From CAZDYP01 sp964509505 (GTDB taxonomy: Bacteria > Chloroflexota > Anaerolineae > JACRMK01): DNA of 38,879 bases. The stretch covers positions 1 to 38,879 of the forward strand of contig CAZDYP010000022.1 in NCBI GenBank assembly GCA_964509505.1, written 5' to 3'. The notes below the pieces were generated by a model. It ran no database searches, was not told the origin of the DNA, and saw only the letters and a list, made by a program, of their open reading frames with translations. Below, one piece after another: positions 1 to 7,528 of this stretch. Made by a program: the position numbers and the translations under genes. Within the stretch, counting starts at the first letter, position 1, and the number at the start of each line of letters is the position of its first letter.

Positions 1-69
1 TCACATACAATACGCGCGGCAATGCTCTCGATGAAGATGCAAGTCGTGGACATTGACCTAATCTCTTAA
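1..69 (+). CDS. C-terminal tail of a gene cut by the window start
   Basis: Frame 1 is open from the first base to a TAA at 67-69, giving 22 residues that end in VVDIDLIS. The stop is 18 bases before the next ATG, with a good Shine-Dalgarno in between, which is the usual spacing for two genes on one strand. The fragment is too short to recognise a family. It could be chance, because other frames are also open for part of this stretch. Confidence 0.3.
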   Translation, partial: SHTIRAAMLSMKMQVVDIDLIS

Positions 70-87
70 TAGTCATCTGGAGGAAAT

Positions 88-489
88 ATGCTGACCAATC
101 GTATGCCTGCGACTGACGCCAATGAGAATGACCGTTTGATGGCGGCTCTCGCGTATTTCTTCACACCTATCGTGCCCATCATCATCCTGCTAGTGGACAC
201 GATGAAAGTGCGCCCCTACCAAAAATACCATGCTATTCAGGCGCTGGGATTCTTCGTCGGCGCATGGGTCATCGGCGAAGTCGCTATTACAATTATTTTC
301 ACTATTTGCTCAATTGTCACATTGGGCTTCGGCGCCATCTGCCTCTGGGTGCTGTATTTCCTACCCATCATCCCAGCTATCTACTACACGATCATTGCCT
401 ACCAAGGTGCATACTTCGATATGCCATGGCTCAGCAATTTCATGCGCCAGCAAGGTTGGCTGCCTCCTGCGGGCGGAGCCACGGCTTAA
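88..489 (+). CDS. Small multi-pass membrane protein, DUF4870/Tic20-like
   Basis: A 133-residue protein starting at ATG 88, placed 6 bases after a strong Shine-Dalgarno (GGAGG). It begins with a hydrophilic head, then DRLMAALAYF, and has hydrophobic stretches at about residues 19-37, 48-72 and 77-105. A charged loop with the pattern VRPYQKYHAIQAL lies after the first hydrophobic stretch. This layout (short helix, RPYxxxHAxQAL loop, then a helical pair) is typical of small DUF4870/Tic20-like membrane proteins of unknown function. Nothing catalytic is visible. It is followed by a hairpin terminator at 512, so it appears to end its transcription unit. The family call rests on pattern recognition of the loop; the membrane nature is clear from the sequence. 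Confidence 0.8.
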   Translation: MLTNRMPATDANENDRLMAALAYFFTPIVPIIILLVDTMKVRPYQKYHAIQALGFFVGAWVIGEVAITIIFTICSIVTLGFGAICLWVLYFLPIIPAIYYTIIAYQGAYFDMPWLSNFMRQQGWLPPAGGATA

Positions 490-511
490 CTGACTCGGCT
501 CATCAATATCT

Positions 512-546
512 GCAACCCCTTCGACGTTGAAGGGGTTGCTTATTTT
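512..546 (+). terminator. Rho-independent terminator after the small membrane gene
   Basis: GCAACCCCTTC (512-522) pairs perfectly with GAAGGGGTTGC (529-539) around a 6-base loop and is followed by TTATTTT. It lies 23 bases after the stop of the upstream gene and just before the recJ promoter. Confidence 0.7.
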
Positions 547-553
547 AGCGTTG

Positions 554-562
554 TGCTATAAT
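554..562 (+). promoter_or_regulatory. Extended -10 promoter of recJ
   Basis: TG (554-555), one spacer base, then TATAAT (557-562) forms a consensus extended -10 element. The -35 is poor (TTGCTT at 536, spacing 15), as expected for extended -10 promoters. Transcription would begin near 569, only about 3 bases before the ATG at 572, so the recJ transcript may be essentially leaderless. Confidence 0.5.
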
Positions 563-571
563 GCCCTTACG

Positions 572-2307
572 ATGACTAAGCGTTGGTTATTGCCTGACCC
601 CGCGCCGAATCTGGCGGCTTACGAAGCGCTCATCCCGTGGGTGTCGCAAACCTTGCAACGCGCGGGCTTGCTCTTGCCGCCCGAGCTGCGCCCGCTCGCG
701 CACCTCATTGGGCAATTGCTGTTTAATCGTGAGGTCACGCCTGAACAAGCGCCTGCGTATTTTGAATGCGCGGAGATGGGCTATAACCCGTTCCAGCTCA
801 AGGCGATGAAAGAGGCGGTGACGCGCATTCGCCAAGCGTTGCACGACGGCGAAAAAATTGCGGTCTATGGCGATTACGATGTGGATGGCGTCAGCGCGAC
901 AGCGCTCATGGTGACGACGCTTCAGGCGTTTGGCGCAAACGTGATGGCCTACATCCCGCATCGGGTGGACGATGGCTATGGCTTGAACAACGACTCGCTC
1001 ACCTTGCTCAAAGAGAAGGAGGGCGTGCAGCTCGTCATCAGTGTGGATTGCGGCGTGCGCGCCATTGCCGAAGCGGAGTACGCGCAGGCAATTGGAGTTG
1101 ACCTCATCATCACGGATCACCACACCCCCCATGAGCATTTGCCCAATGCCATCGTCATCAATCCCAAGCAAACAGATTGCGCCTATCCATTCAAAGAACT
1201 AGCGGGTGTCGGCATCGCATACAAACTCGCGCATGCCCTGTTGCTTGCCGAAGCAAAATCACCGGTGTTGACTGCACCCCCGTCGCTGCGCGCGGACGAG
1301 CTGCTCGATTTCGTCGCGCTAGGCACGGTGGCGGACATTGTGCCGTTGCGCGGCGAAAACCGTTATCTCGCGCGGCGCGGCTTGCAGATGCTCAACAAAG
1401 CCCCGCGTGTGGGTATCAAAGAACTTGTGATGAAGGCGGGTCTCAAGTTGGGCAAAGTGGATGCGGCAGCGATTGGTTTCGGTGTGGGACCGCGCTTGAA
1501 TGCAGCCGGGCGACTTGACCATGCGAAGCTGAGTTACGAGCTGTTGATGACGCAAGACAAAACGTACGCGGAACATCTGGCGACGAAACTTGACGCGATC
1601 AATCGCGCGCGACAAGATAAGACAAAAGAATGCGCAGCGCACGCGCGCGACCAACTGTTGGCAACCCACCCCAACGCGCCCATCGTCTTTGCCGCCAATC
1701 CCAACTATCCGCAAGGCGTCGTTGGTTTGATTGCGGGGCGACTGGTCGAAGAATTTTATCGCCCCGCCTTCGCCATCGAACAAGGCGCGGAGCTCAGCAA
1801 AGGTTCGGCGCGCACCATTCCCGAATTCAACATCATCGCAGCGCTAGACCAATGCGATGATATTCTATTGAAGTATGGCGGACACCCAGCGGCGGCTGGC
1901 TTCACGTTGCCCACCTCACGGTTGAATGATTTGCGTGACAAGTTGTGTGAGATTGCCGATAAACAATTCGAAGGGCAGCTGCTCGCGCCGAGCCTGCGCG
2001 CCGATGCTGAAGTGTCATTTACCGAGCTCGATCAACCGTTACTCTTTCTGCTCGCGCAGATGGAGCCCTATGGCGCCGAGAACCCAGCGCCTGTGTTCGT
2101 CGCGCGTAACGTGACCGTGCGTGAGCGCCGCGCCATCGGCAAAGACGGCGACCATTTGCGGCTAAGGCTCATGCAAAACAAAGTCACGCGCGAAGCGGTC
2201 GCTTTTCGCATGGGCAAGCAGTGGGCAGGCAAGTTGCCGCCGACGATTGACCTGGCGTTCTCGTTTGAATGGAACGAATATAACGGCACGCGCGCGCTGC
2301 AGTTGAA
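572..2307 (+). CDS. recJ: Single-stranded-DNA-specific exonuclease RecJ (3' end lost in gap)
   Basis: RecJ degrades single-stranded DNA 5' to 3' in recombination and mismatch or base-excision repair. The DHH domain shows YGDYDVDGVS near residue 97, SVDCGV, and the ITDHH motif near residue 180. The DHHA1 domain ends in YGGHPAAAGF near residue 435, and an OB-like region follows, ending at EYNGTRALQL. ATG 572 is preferred over an in-frame ATG at 527, because the extra 15 residues of the longer form run through the terminator hairpin and the TATAAT box. The usual RecJ length is 550-600 residues, so only about the last 10-20 residues are missing into the N run at 2308. Bases after the gap cannot be assigned to a frame. 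The enzyme is presumably intact in the organism; the break is an assembly artefact. Confidence 0.93.
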
Positions 2308-2407
2308 NNNNNNNNNNNNNNNNNNNNNNNNNNNNNNNNNNNNNNNNNNNNNNNNNNNNNNNNNNNNNNNNNNNNNNNNNNNNNNNNNNNNNNNNNNNNN
2401 NNNNNNN
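2308..2407. other. Assembly gap of 100 N
   Basis: Exactly 100 N, the conventional spacer for a scaffold gap of unknown size. The 69 bases between the gap and the next ATG (2408-2476) may hold the end of recJ or of an unrelated gene. An open frame ends at TGA 2459-2461, but its identity cannot be decided, and synteny across the gap is not proven by sequence. Confidence 0.98.
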
Positions 2408-2476
2408 GCGCAACCACGCGCGGCGGACCAGTGTGGTGATGTGAGCTGGGCGAATGTTTGAAGGGAGGAACCAAAA

Positions 2477-2692
2477 TTGATGATACAAACTTTAACTGCT
2501 GTGATTCACAAAGAAGATGATCTCTACGTGGCAGAGTGCCCTGAAGTTGGCACGGTCAGTCAAGGCTACACGATTGAGGACGCCATCACTAACTTGAGAG
2601 AAGCGACAGAACTGTACTTGGAGGAATTTCCCATGCCTCAAGTAAGTCGTTCATTTTTGACAACATTCGAGGCTGCGCATGTCTCAGCTTAG
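2477..2692 (+). CDS. hicB: HicB-like antitoxin
   Basis: A 71-residue protein with the HicB/UPF0150 partial RNase-H fold: an opening strand, then EDDLYVAECPEVGTVSQGYT, then a helix of the pattern EDAITNLREATELYLEE. HicB antitoxins bind and mask the HicA mRNA interferase and often repress their own operon. No C-terminal ribbon-helix-helix or HTH domain follows, so this is the short form. A Shine-Dalgarno (GGGAGGA) lies ahead of the ATG; MM gives two possible starts, 2477 or 2480. Its last 14 bases overlap the start of a hicA remnant, the arrangement seen in hicBA operons. With the toxin apparently inactivated, this may be an orphan antitoxin. It stands directly after the assembly gap. Confidence 0.8.
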   Translation: MMIQTLTAVIHKEDDLYVAECPEVGTVSQGYTIEDAITNLREATELYLEEFPMPQVSRSFLTTFEAAHVSA

Positions 2693-2792
2693 TCGCGTGC
2701 TGGGCACAGAGGCCATACGCGCCATTGGCACGGTGCGCGGCATGTTGCGCCAAGCCAATCTGATACCTGATGAGTTCATGCAAAATTTGTGA
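2679..2792 (+). pseudogene. hicA: HicA toxin remnant with its catalytic middle deleted in frame
   Basis: A 37-residue frame starting at ATG 2679, overlapping the hicB stop by 14 bases. It begins LSRVLGTEAIRAI, matching the HicA N-terminus (pattern P-x-V-x-G-K-E-x-I-x-A-L), and then jumps straight to GTVRGMLRQANLIPDEF, matching the HicA C-terminus (G-T-L-R-x-I-L-R-Q-A-x-L-x-x-E-E-F). HicA proteins usually have about 60-85 residues. The missing stretch holds the GSH motif with the catalytic histidine and the VPVH segment. The join is in frame with no stop, so a mini-protein may still be made. It cannot have the known RNase activity. A new role is conceivable, but loss of the toxin is the simpler reading. 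Confidence 0.72.
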
Positions 2793-2799
2793 AGGGTTG

Positions 2800-3048
2800 A
2801 TGGAACGAACGATGAAACGATTTTGGTCTCGCCTCAACGGTCCTGCGAAAATTGGTCTGGTCTTCGCGCTGATGGCGGGCGTGATGGCGGGTGTGGGTTG
2901 GGCAATCAATCCACAATTCGCCGCGCGCACCGTCACGTCCTTCGTGTTGGCGGTGGGCATTTCGAGTGTGACGTGGGGTGTCGTCGCGTGGGCGATTGCG
3001 ACGGCGGCGTATGATGTAGAACGAGATGTTGAGGATAGTAGTCAGTAA
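2800..3048 (+). CDS. Small two-helix membrane protein, unknown family
   Basis: An 82-residue protein from ATG 2800, preceded by GAAGGG at a suitable distance; ATG 2812 (MKRFW) is an alternative. A basic head is followed by two hydrophobic helices (about residues 17-35 and 44-67) separated by INPQFAARTVTS, then an acidic tail (YDVERDVEDSSQ). I recognise no family. Its last codons, including the TAA, lie inside the heptamer repeat array at 3037, so the C-terminal tail seems to have been reshaped by repeat sequence. It sits 8 bases after the HicA remnant and may be co-transcribed with it. Confidence 0.6.
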   Translation: MERTMKRFWSRLNGPAKIGLVFALMAGVMAGVGWAINPQFAARTVTSFVLAVGISSVTWGVVAWAIATAAYDVERDVEDSSQ

Positions 3049-3105
3049 TCAGTAGCCAGTAGCCAGATGAATTCTGACTACTGATTACTGGCTACTGGTT
3101 ACTGA
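3037..3105. repeat. Heptamer repeat array with inverted arms
   Basis: The left arm (3037-3066) is built of 7-bp units such as CAGTAAT and CAGTAGC (twice). The right arm (3075-3105) is built of the reverse-complement type: CTACTGA, TTACTGG, CTACTGG, TTACTGA. The two arms can fold into a long imperfect hairpin with a short loop near 3067-3074. The left arm contains the stop codon of the upstream gene. Confidence 0.8.
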
Positions 3106-3117
3106 TGACGGTTGACG

Positions 3118-4515
3118 ATGAATCTCAGAACTGCGTTACGCATCAAACGACATGACGTGATTGCGCTGGTGGGCGCGGGCGGCAAGACGAGCGCGATGTT
3201 TCGACTTGCGCACGAGCTCGCCGACGCGCGCCTCAAGGTCATCACGACGACAACGACGAAAATTGGCGCGCCATCCGACGAACAGACGCGCAGTTTCATC
3301 GTAGAAGCAGAGCGCGACCTGTTGTTAGAAAAAACACAAGCGGCTTTGCAACGACATCATCACGTTACCGTAGCATGTGAGGCTTATGCGGATGGCAAAT
3401 ATCGCGGCGTGCCTGTGGAATGGGTCGCCGCCTTGCGCGCTTTGCCGAATGTGTACGCGGTCATCGTCGAAGCGGATGGCGCGCGCAAGTTGCCCTTCAA
3501 AGCGCCGCGCGCCGATGAACCCGTCATTCCCACCGAAACAACATTGTTGCTGGTGTGTGCAGGCATGAAAGCCGTCGGTACACCATTGAACGAAGAGCAT
3601 GTGTGCCGCGCGGCTGTGGTCGCGCAATTGACAGGAGCGCCCTTGAATGCGCCGTTGACCATCGAGAGCATGGCGCAGGTGATGGCGCATCCGCAAGGGG
3701 GTCTCAAACACAAACCAACGCAGACGCGCGCCGTCGCCATGCTCAATCAAGCCGACGAAGGACGCGCGCCGTTGGGCGTGATGCCACCGCACAATCGTCC
3801 CATCACGCGCTATGACATGGCGCGCGCATTAGCGCGGCTGCTGCATCGGCAAGCGGTCTTCGATGAAATTTTGATCAGCACACTCGCGCAAGCCGATGCG
3901 ATCATCGAACGTTGGGGGCGGGTGAGCGCGGTCATCCAAGCGGCGGGCGCAGGCACACGCTTCGGCGGCGTCAAGCAGCTTGCGCCTTGGGGCGAGACAA
4001 CGATGATCGAACATATCGTCCGCATCGTCGAGCAAGCGCAAACCGACGAAGTGCAAATCGTTTTGGGCGCGCACGCCGCACACATTCAAGCGCGATTGTC
4101 GTCGCTCCATCCGAAGTCTCGCGTGGTACTCAATCCTGATTGGCTCAAGGGGATGAGCACCTCACTCCGAACGGGGTTGAAACAAACGCGCGTCCAACCC
4201 AGCGCCGCGTTGTTCGTCAACGTAGATCAACCTGGCATCTCGGCGCAACTGCTTGACCGCATCATCGAAACGTATCGGCAAACGGGCGCACCGATTGTCG
4301 CGCCGCGCTTTCGCGGGATGCGTGGCAACCCTGTGTTGTGGGATCGCGCGTTGTTCGATGAGTTGCAAACATTGAGCGGCGACATGGGCGGACGCGAAAT
4401 TTTGCGCTCGCATCAGCGCGAGCTCGCGTGGGTTGAGGTGGATGCAGAAGAAGAACTCACCGACACGGACACGCCCGAAGAATATCGCAGACTGAAGGAA
4501 CTGCTAGGAAAATAA
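3118..4515 (+). CDS. YqeC-like GTPase fused to MocA-like molybdenum cofactor cytidylyltransferase
   Basis: A two-domain protein of 465 residues. Residues 1 to about 265 match the YqeC family (selenium-dependent hydroxylase accessory protein): the P-loop-like VGAGGKTSAMF, then VITTTTTKIGAP, then IVEADGARKLPFKAP. From about residue 267 a nucleotidyltransferase domain follows with AAGAGTRFGGVKQL, NVDQPG, an RGMRGNPVLW segment and GDMGGREIL, resembling MocA, which transfers CMP to molybdopterin. The two activities normally sit on separate proteins in molybdenum hydroxylase maturation. ATG 3118 is chosen over the in-frame TTG at 3112. There is no good Shine-Dalgarno, as the leader is a heptamer array. 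No molybdenum enzyme is in the window, so the client lies elsewhere. Substrate choice (CTP or GTP) is inferred. Confidence 0.85.
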   Translation: MNLRTALRIKRHDVIALVGAGGKTSAMFRLAHELADARLKVITTTTTKIGAPSDEQTRSFIVEAERDLLLEKTQAALQRHHHVTVACEAYADGKYRGVPVEWVAALRALPNVYAVIVEADGARKLPFKAPRADEPVIPTETTLLLVCAGMKAVGTPLNEEHVCRAAVVAQLTGAPLNAPLTIESMAQVMAHPQGGLKHKPTQTRAVAMLNQADEGRAPLGVMPPHNRPITRYDMARALARLLHRQAVFDEILISTLAQADAIIERWGRVSAVIQAAGAGTRFGGVKQLAPWGETTMIEHIVRIVEQAQTDEVQIVLGAHAAHIQARLSSLHPKSRVVLNPDWLKGMSTSLRTGLKQTRVQPSAALFVNVDQPGISAQLLDRIIETYRQTGAPIVAPRFRGMRGNPVLWDRALFDELQTLSGDMGGREILRSHQRELAWVEVDAEEELTDTDTPEEYRRLKELLGK

Positions 4516-4621
4516 AAGTATCAAGTGTCGAAGTGTCAAGGGTCATATCGCGGGGTTTGCTATATTGGATGTCACATTTGCGCTTCGACACCTGACACGT
4601 GACACATGACACATGACACTT
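4516..4621. repeat. Inverted heptamer arrays flanking a 42-bp centre
   Basis: The left array has AAGTATC (4516), AAGTGTC (4523), a one-base slip, AAGTGTC (4531) and AAGGGTC (4538). The right array has GACACCT, GACACGT, GACACAT, GACACAT and GACACTT (4587-4621), the reverse complement of the left units. Together they can form a large hairpin. The start codon of the next gene (ATG 4613) lies within the right array. Confidence 0.85.
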
Positions 4622-5401
4622 AAACACTTAAGAGCGTTCGTGTTCGACATGGATGGTGTGTTGTATGCAGGCGCGCAACGCTTGCCCGGCGCCGTCGAAT
4701 TGTTGAATGAGTTGCAGCGCAAAAATTTTCCTTTCATTTGTTTGACGAACAACTCGACGGCGACGCCCGACAAAGTTTCAACGCGACTTAGCACAATGGG
4801 TATTGACGTGGAAGCCTCGCATATCCTCACGTCGAGCCTTGTGGCTGCTGCATATCTCAAACAGCTGCGTCCCGAAGGCGCGCGCGTCTTCGTGATTGGC
4901 GAGGACGGCTTGCGTGAGCCTGTGCGTGAGGCGGGCTTCACATTGGCTGACGACGGTCACGCCGATTTCGTCGTGCTGGGCATGGACCGCACCATCACGT
5001 ACGACAAACTCAAGCGCGCGACCTTGCTCATTCGCGCAGGCACGCCATTTATCGCCACGAACCCTGACCCTACCTATCCCACGCCCGAAGGACTTGTGCC
5101 CGGTTGCGGCTCGCTCATCGCCGCGCTTAAGACGACGACAGGCGTGAGTCCCCTCATCATTGGCAAGCCTGAGCCTGCGGGCTTCCAACTCGCGTTGAAG
5201 CTGCTAGGCATGGATGCCAACCACACGGCTGCGATTGGCGACCGCCTCGACACCGACATCCTCGGCGGACAACGGGCAGGTCTTCGCACGATCCTTGTCC
5301 TCACGGGTGTCACCACACGCGATGAGCTGTCCCATTCGCCCATTCAACCGGATTGGGTGTTTGATGATTTAGTGAAATTGTATCAAGCGACGGCTTGGTG
5401 A
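4613..5401 (+). CDS. HAD-IIA family phosphatase, NagD / p-nitrophenyl-phosphatase-like
   Basis: A 262-residue protein with all four HAD motifs: FDMDGVLYAG (nucleophile and acid Asp, near residue 11), TNNST for motif II, GKPEP carrying the motif III lysine, and GDRLDTDI for motif IV. The C2 cap between motifs II and III contains VVLGMDRTITY and ATNPDPTYPTPEG, both characteristic of the NagD/PNPP branch. Such enzymes dephosphorylate small sugar or nucleotide phosphates, or phosphoglycolate; the true substrate cannot be read from sequence. ATG 4613 lies within the upstream heptamer array and lacks a Shine-Dalgarno. The next in-frame start is the ATG of FDMDG, which is too late, so 4613 is accepted. 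The protein is cytoplasmic, with no signal peptide. Confidence 0.9.
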   Translation: MTLKHLRAFVFDMDGVLYAGAQRLPGAVELLNELQRKNFPFICLTNNSTATPDKVSTRLSTMGIDVEASHILTSSLVAAAYLKQLRPEGARVFVIGEDGLREPVREAGFTLADDGHADFVVLGMDRTITYDKLKRATLLIRAGTPFIATNPDPTYPTPEGLVPGCGSLIAALKTTTGVSPLIIGKPEPAGFQLALKLLGMDANHTAAIGDRLDTDILGGQRAGLRTILVLTGVTTRDELSHSPIQPDWVFDDLVKLYQATAW

Positions 5402-5438
5402 TGCCCTGATCGCCGCTTCCGTTGTGTTCCCTCCTTGT

Positions 5439-5524
5439 TTGTGATATAATTCACAATCGAAACAGAATACTGATTGCTCGGCTCTCCAATAGTCTGGAGA
5501 GCGTGAGCGCCTCACAAGGAGGGG
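5439..5524 (+). promoter_or_regulatory. Extended -10 promoter and structured leader of the ABC importer
   Basis: TGA-TATAAT (extended -10, TATAAT at 5445-5450) is followed by an approximately 70-base leader. It holds a perfect 8-bp hairpin GCTCTCCA (5481-5488) / TGGAGAGC (5495-5502), directly abutted by GTGAG (5503-5507) / CTCAC (5511-5515). The second hairpin touches the Shine-Dalgarno AAGGAGG (5516-5522), so folding could influence translation of the binding protein at 5528. No known riboswitch signature was recognised. Confidence 0.55.
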
Positions 5525-5527
5525 TTT

Positions 5528-6661
5528 ATGTCTCGCAAATGGTTTGTTCCAATTGTGATGTTGATGCTGTTGCTCGTCGCATGTAGCGCAACGGCGACGC
5601 CTACCACCGCACCGCCAGCTACAGCGGCAACGCCAACCGCAGTAACAAAGACATCACCACCTACACAAGCATCCCCATCGGCGCCGCAGGCAGCACCCAC
5701 ACGGGCGGCTTATCCTGCGCCTAAAACGCTCACAGTCGTTAAAAGTGGTTTCGTGGCAGGCACCATCATTGCCGCACCTGTCTATATCGCAGCCGAGAAG
5801 GGCTACTTCAAGGAACTTGGTCTCGATGTGCAGCTCGAACCGTTGCAAGGCGGCAGTGATGCGGTCGTGCAACTCGCATCGGGCAACTTCGATGTCGCAG
5901 CGGGCGGCGCGGGCGCGGGTTTTTGGAATGCGGTAGATCGGGGTGTGAAGTTCATTGTGGTTTCACCATTGCACATGGAAACTTCACGACAAGCGACGCC
6001 GCTCGTCACGAGCAAAGCAAACCATGACAGCGGCAAGATCAAGAGCGTCAAAGATTTGAAAGGCAAGCGAGTTGCCGTCAACGCGAAGCCATCCGCGACC
6101 GAGTATTGGTTGGAGAAAGCGTTGAACACCGAGGGCTTGACCATCAAAGATGTAGATGAGCAAGTCGTTGCGTTCACCGATGTTGTCGCGGCGCTGACCA
6201 ATGGCGCGATTGATGCGGCGATGTTGGGCGAGCCACTCGTGACCTTGGCGGAGGACAAGGGACAAGTCGTGCGTATTGCCGACGGCTTCATTCCCGATTT
6301 CCAGGTGACCTCGGTCTATTACAACGCCGACTTTGCGAAGAACAAACCCGACGCGGCGAAGGCGTTCATCATTGCGTTCTTGAAGGGCTGCCGTGATTTG
6401 CAAGGCAATGGTTGGAAGGACGACGCCAATGCGAAGATCATCGAGAAATACACGAAGGTGCCTGCGGAGGTGGTGAAGCGCGCGGCGACGCCGACGTGCG
6501 ACCCCAATGGCAACGTGCATGTGGACGACTTCATGAAGCTGCAAGACTTCTTGATGAAGCGCGGCGACCTCACGTATCCGAAGCCTGTGGACTTCAAGAC
6601 GCTGGTGGATACGAGCTATGTACAGAACGCGCTCAAGGTGTTGGGCGAATACAAAAAGTAA
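5528..6661 (+). CDS. ABC importer substrate-binding lipoprotein, NMT1/SsuA-like
   Basis: A 377-residue lipoprotein. The signal peptide ends in a lipobox LLVAC near residue 19, followed by a long Thr/Pro/Ala-rich linker to about residue 65. The mature domain starts KTLTVVKSGF and contains PVYIAAEKGYFKELGLDV, the hallmark of NMT1/SsuA-type periplasmic-binding folds that capture sulfonates, pyrimidines, bicarbonate or related ligands. LASGNFDVAAGGAGAGF and KDLKGKRVAVN are further family landmarks. The ligand is unknown. It has the best translation signal in the region (AAGGAGG). An ATPase follows after a hairpin at 6671-6736, but no permease does. It likely recruits a permease encoded elsewhere or belongs to a damaged importer. 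Confidence 0.9.
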   Translation: MSRKWFVPIVMLMLLLVACSATATPTTAPPATAATPTAVTKTSPPTQASPSAPQAAPTRAAYPAPKTLTVVKSGFVAGTIIAAPVYIAAEKGYFKELGLDVQLEPLQGGSDAVVQLASGNFDVAAGGAGAGFWNAVDRGVKFIVVSPLHMETSRQATPLVTSKANHDSGKIKSVKDLKGKRVAVNAKPSATEYWLEKALNTEGLTIKDVDEQVVAFTDVVAALTNGAIDAAMLGEPLVTLAEDKGQVVRIADGFIPDFQVTSVYYNADFAKNKPDAAKAFIIAFLKGCRDLQGNGWKDDANAKIIEKYTKVPAEVVKRAATPTCDPNGNVHVDDFMKLQDFLMKRGDLTYPKPVDFKTLVDTSYVQNALKVLGEYKK

Positions 6662-6670
6662 GCGGATATA

Positions 6671-6736
6671 AGGAAAATAAGGGGCCATTAGGGGAAATGT
6701 GTCCGCATTATATCCCCTAATGGCCACTTATTTCCT
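6671..6736. repeat. Long inverted repeat between binding protein and ATPase genes
   Basis: AGGAAAATAAGG continuing to CATTAGGGG (6671-6694) pairs with CCCCTAATGG continuing to TTTCCT (6714-6736): about 23 bp of stem with very few mismatches and a 19-base loop. It could act as a processing or attenuation hairpin that lowers expression of the downstream ATPase, or simply be a mobile palindrome. The ATPase ATG (6748) follows 11 bases later with no Shine-Dalgarno. Confidence 0.8.
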
Positions 6737-6747
6737 CTAATCTTCCC

Positions 6748-7527
6748 ATGAAAATTACGATTCGCAATCTTACGAAAACATACTCAACCGCGCGGGGCAA
6801 TATCGGCGCGTTGGGCCCGCTTGACCTTGAGGTGCGTGAGGGCGAGTTTGTGTGCATCGTCGGTCCGAGCGGCTGTGGCAAGACGACGTTGTTGCGTGTG
6901 CTAGGTGGATTGGAAGTGCAGACGAGCGGCGACTTCACGTTGGCGCAAACGAATCCCCATAAGCCCGCGCAAGCGATGGTGTTTCAGGGCAATTGGTTGT
7001 TCCCGTGGTACACCGTCTCGGAGAATGTGCAGTATGGGCCCCGTTTGCGTGGCGAGTCGCGCGCGCGCCGCGAGCAGGTCAGTCAGCAACTCATCGAGAT
7101 GATTGGGTTGTCGCGCTTTGCGGAGGCGTATCCGCATCAGCTCTCGGAGGGAATGCGGCAACGGGTTTCATTGGCGCGTGCGTTAGCGAATGATCCCGAA
7201 GTGTTGTTGATGGATGAGCCGTTTGGCGCATTGGACGAGCAGACGCGGTTGCTCTTGCAGCAAGAATTGCTGCGCATTTGGGAACAGTCGCGCAAAACGG
7301 TCATTTTCGTGACGCACAGCATTGACGAGGCGATTGTGTTGGGGGAGCGGGTGCTGGTGATGAGCGCGGCGCCGGGGCGCATCTTGTGTGAAGAGTTTGT
7401 GCCGTTTGCGCGTCCGCGCGCCGTGATGGAGCTCAAAGCGAATCCGCAGTTTGGCGCGATGGTCGCGCGCATTTGGGAGGCGTTGGGGGCGGAGGTGATG
7501 GCTGTAAATTCTCATAATGCTTTGTAG
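6748..7527 (+). CDS. ABC importer ATPase, SsuB/TauB-like
   Basis: A 259-residue nucleotide-binding subunit with Walker A GPSGCGKTT (near residue 38), a Q-loop in MVFQGNWLFPW, a signature LSEGMRQRVSLARAL, Walker B EVLLMDEPFGALDEQ, and the switch histidine in FVTHSIDEA. The PW after the Q-loop and the overall length are typical of the nitrate/sulfonate/taurine branch, matching the NMT1-type binding protein upstream. The signature has Glu in place of the usual first Gly (LSGGM), a tolerated variant. The normal third gene, a BPD_transp_1 permease, is absent; only a short hydrophobic frame begins one base after this stop. ATP hydrolysis is probably intact, but transport depends on an unseen permease. 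Confidence 0.92.
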   Translation: MKITIRNLTKTYSTARGNIGALGPLDLEVREGEFVCIVGPSGCGKTTLLRVLGGLEVQTSGDFTLAQTNPHKPAQAMVFQGNWLFPWYTVSENVQYGPRLRGESRARREQVSQQLIEMIGLSRFAEAYPHQLSEGMRQRVSLARALANDPEVLLMDEPFGALDEQTRLLLQQELLRIWEQSRKTVIFVTHSIDEAIVLGERVLVMSAAPGRILCEEFVPFARPRAVMELKANPQFGAMVARIWEALGAEVMAVNSHNAL

Positions 7528-7528
7528 G

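Noticed and set aside
587..1171. Long minus-strand open frame opposite recJ
   Set aside because: A shadow of recJ codon bias: no start signal, arginine/histidine-rich low-similarity product, fully inside a certain gene.
2408..2461. C-terminal end of RecJ after the gap
   Set aside because: The real gap length is unknown, so the frame cannot be carried across; the 18 residues have no RecJ-like pattern.
3037..4621. CRISPR-like impression from repeated words
   Set aside because: Units are 7 bp with no constant spacer and form inverted arms; no cas genes are present.
5451..5527. TPP or other known riboswitch ahead of the NMT1-like importer
   Set aside because: The leader is too short and lacks a recognisable conserved core; only simple hairpins are visible.
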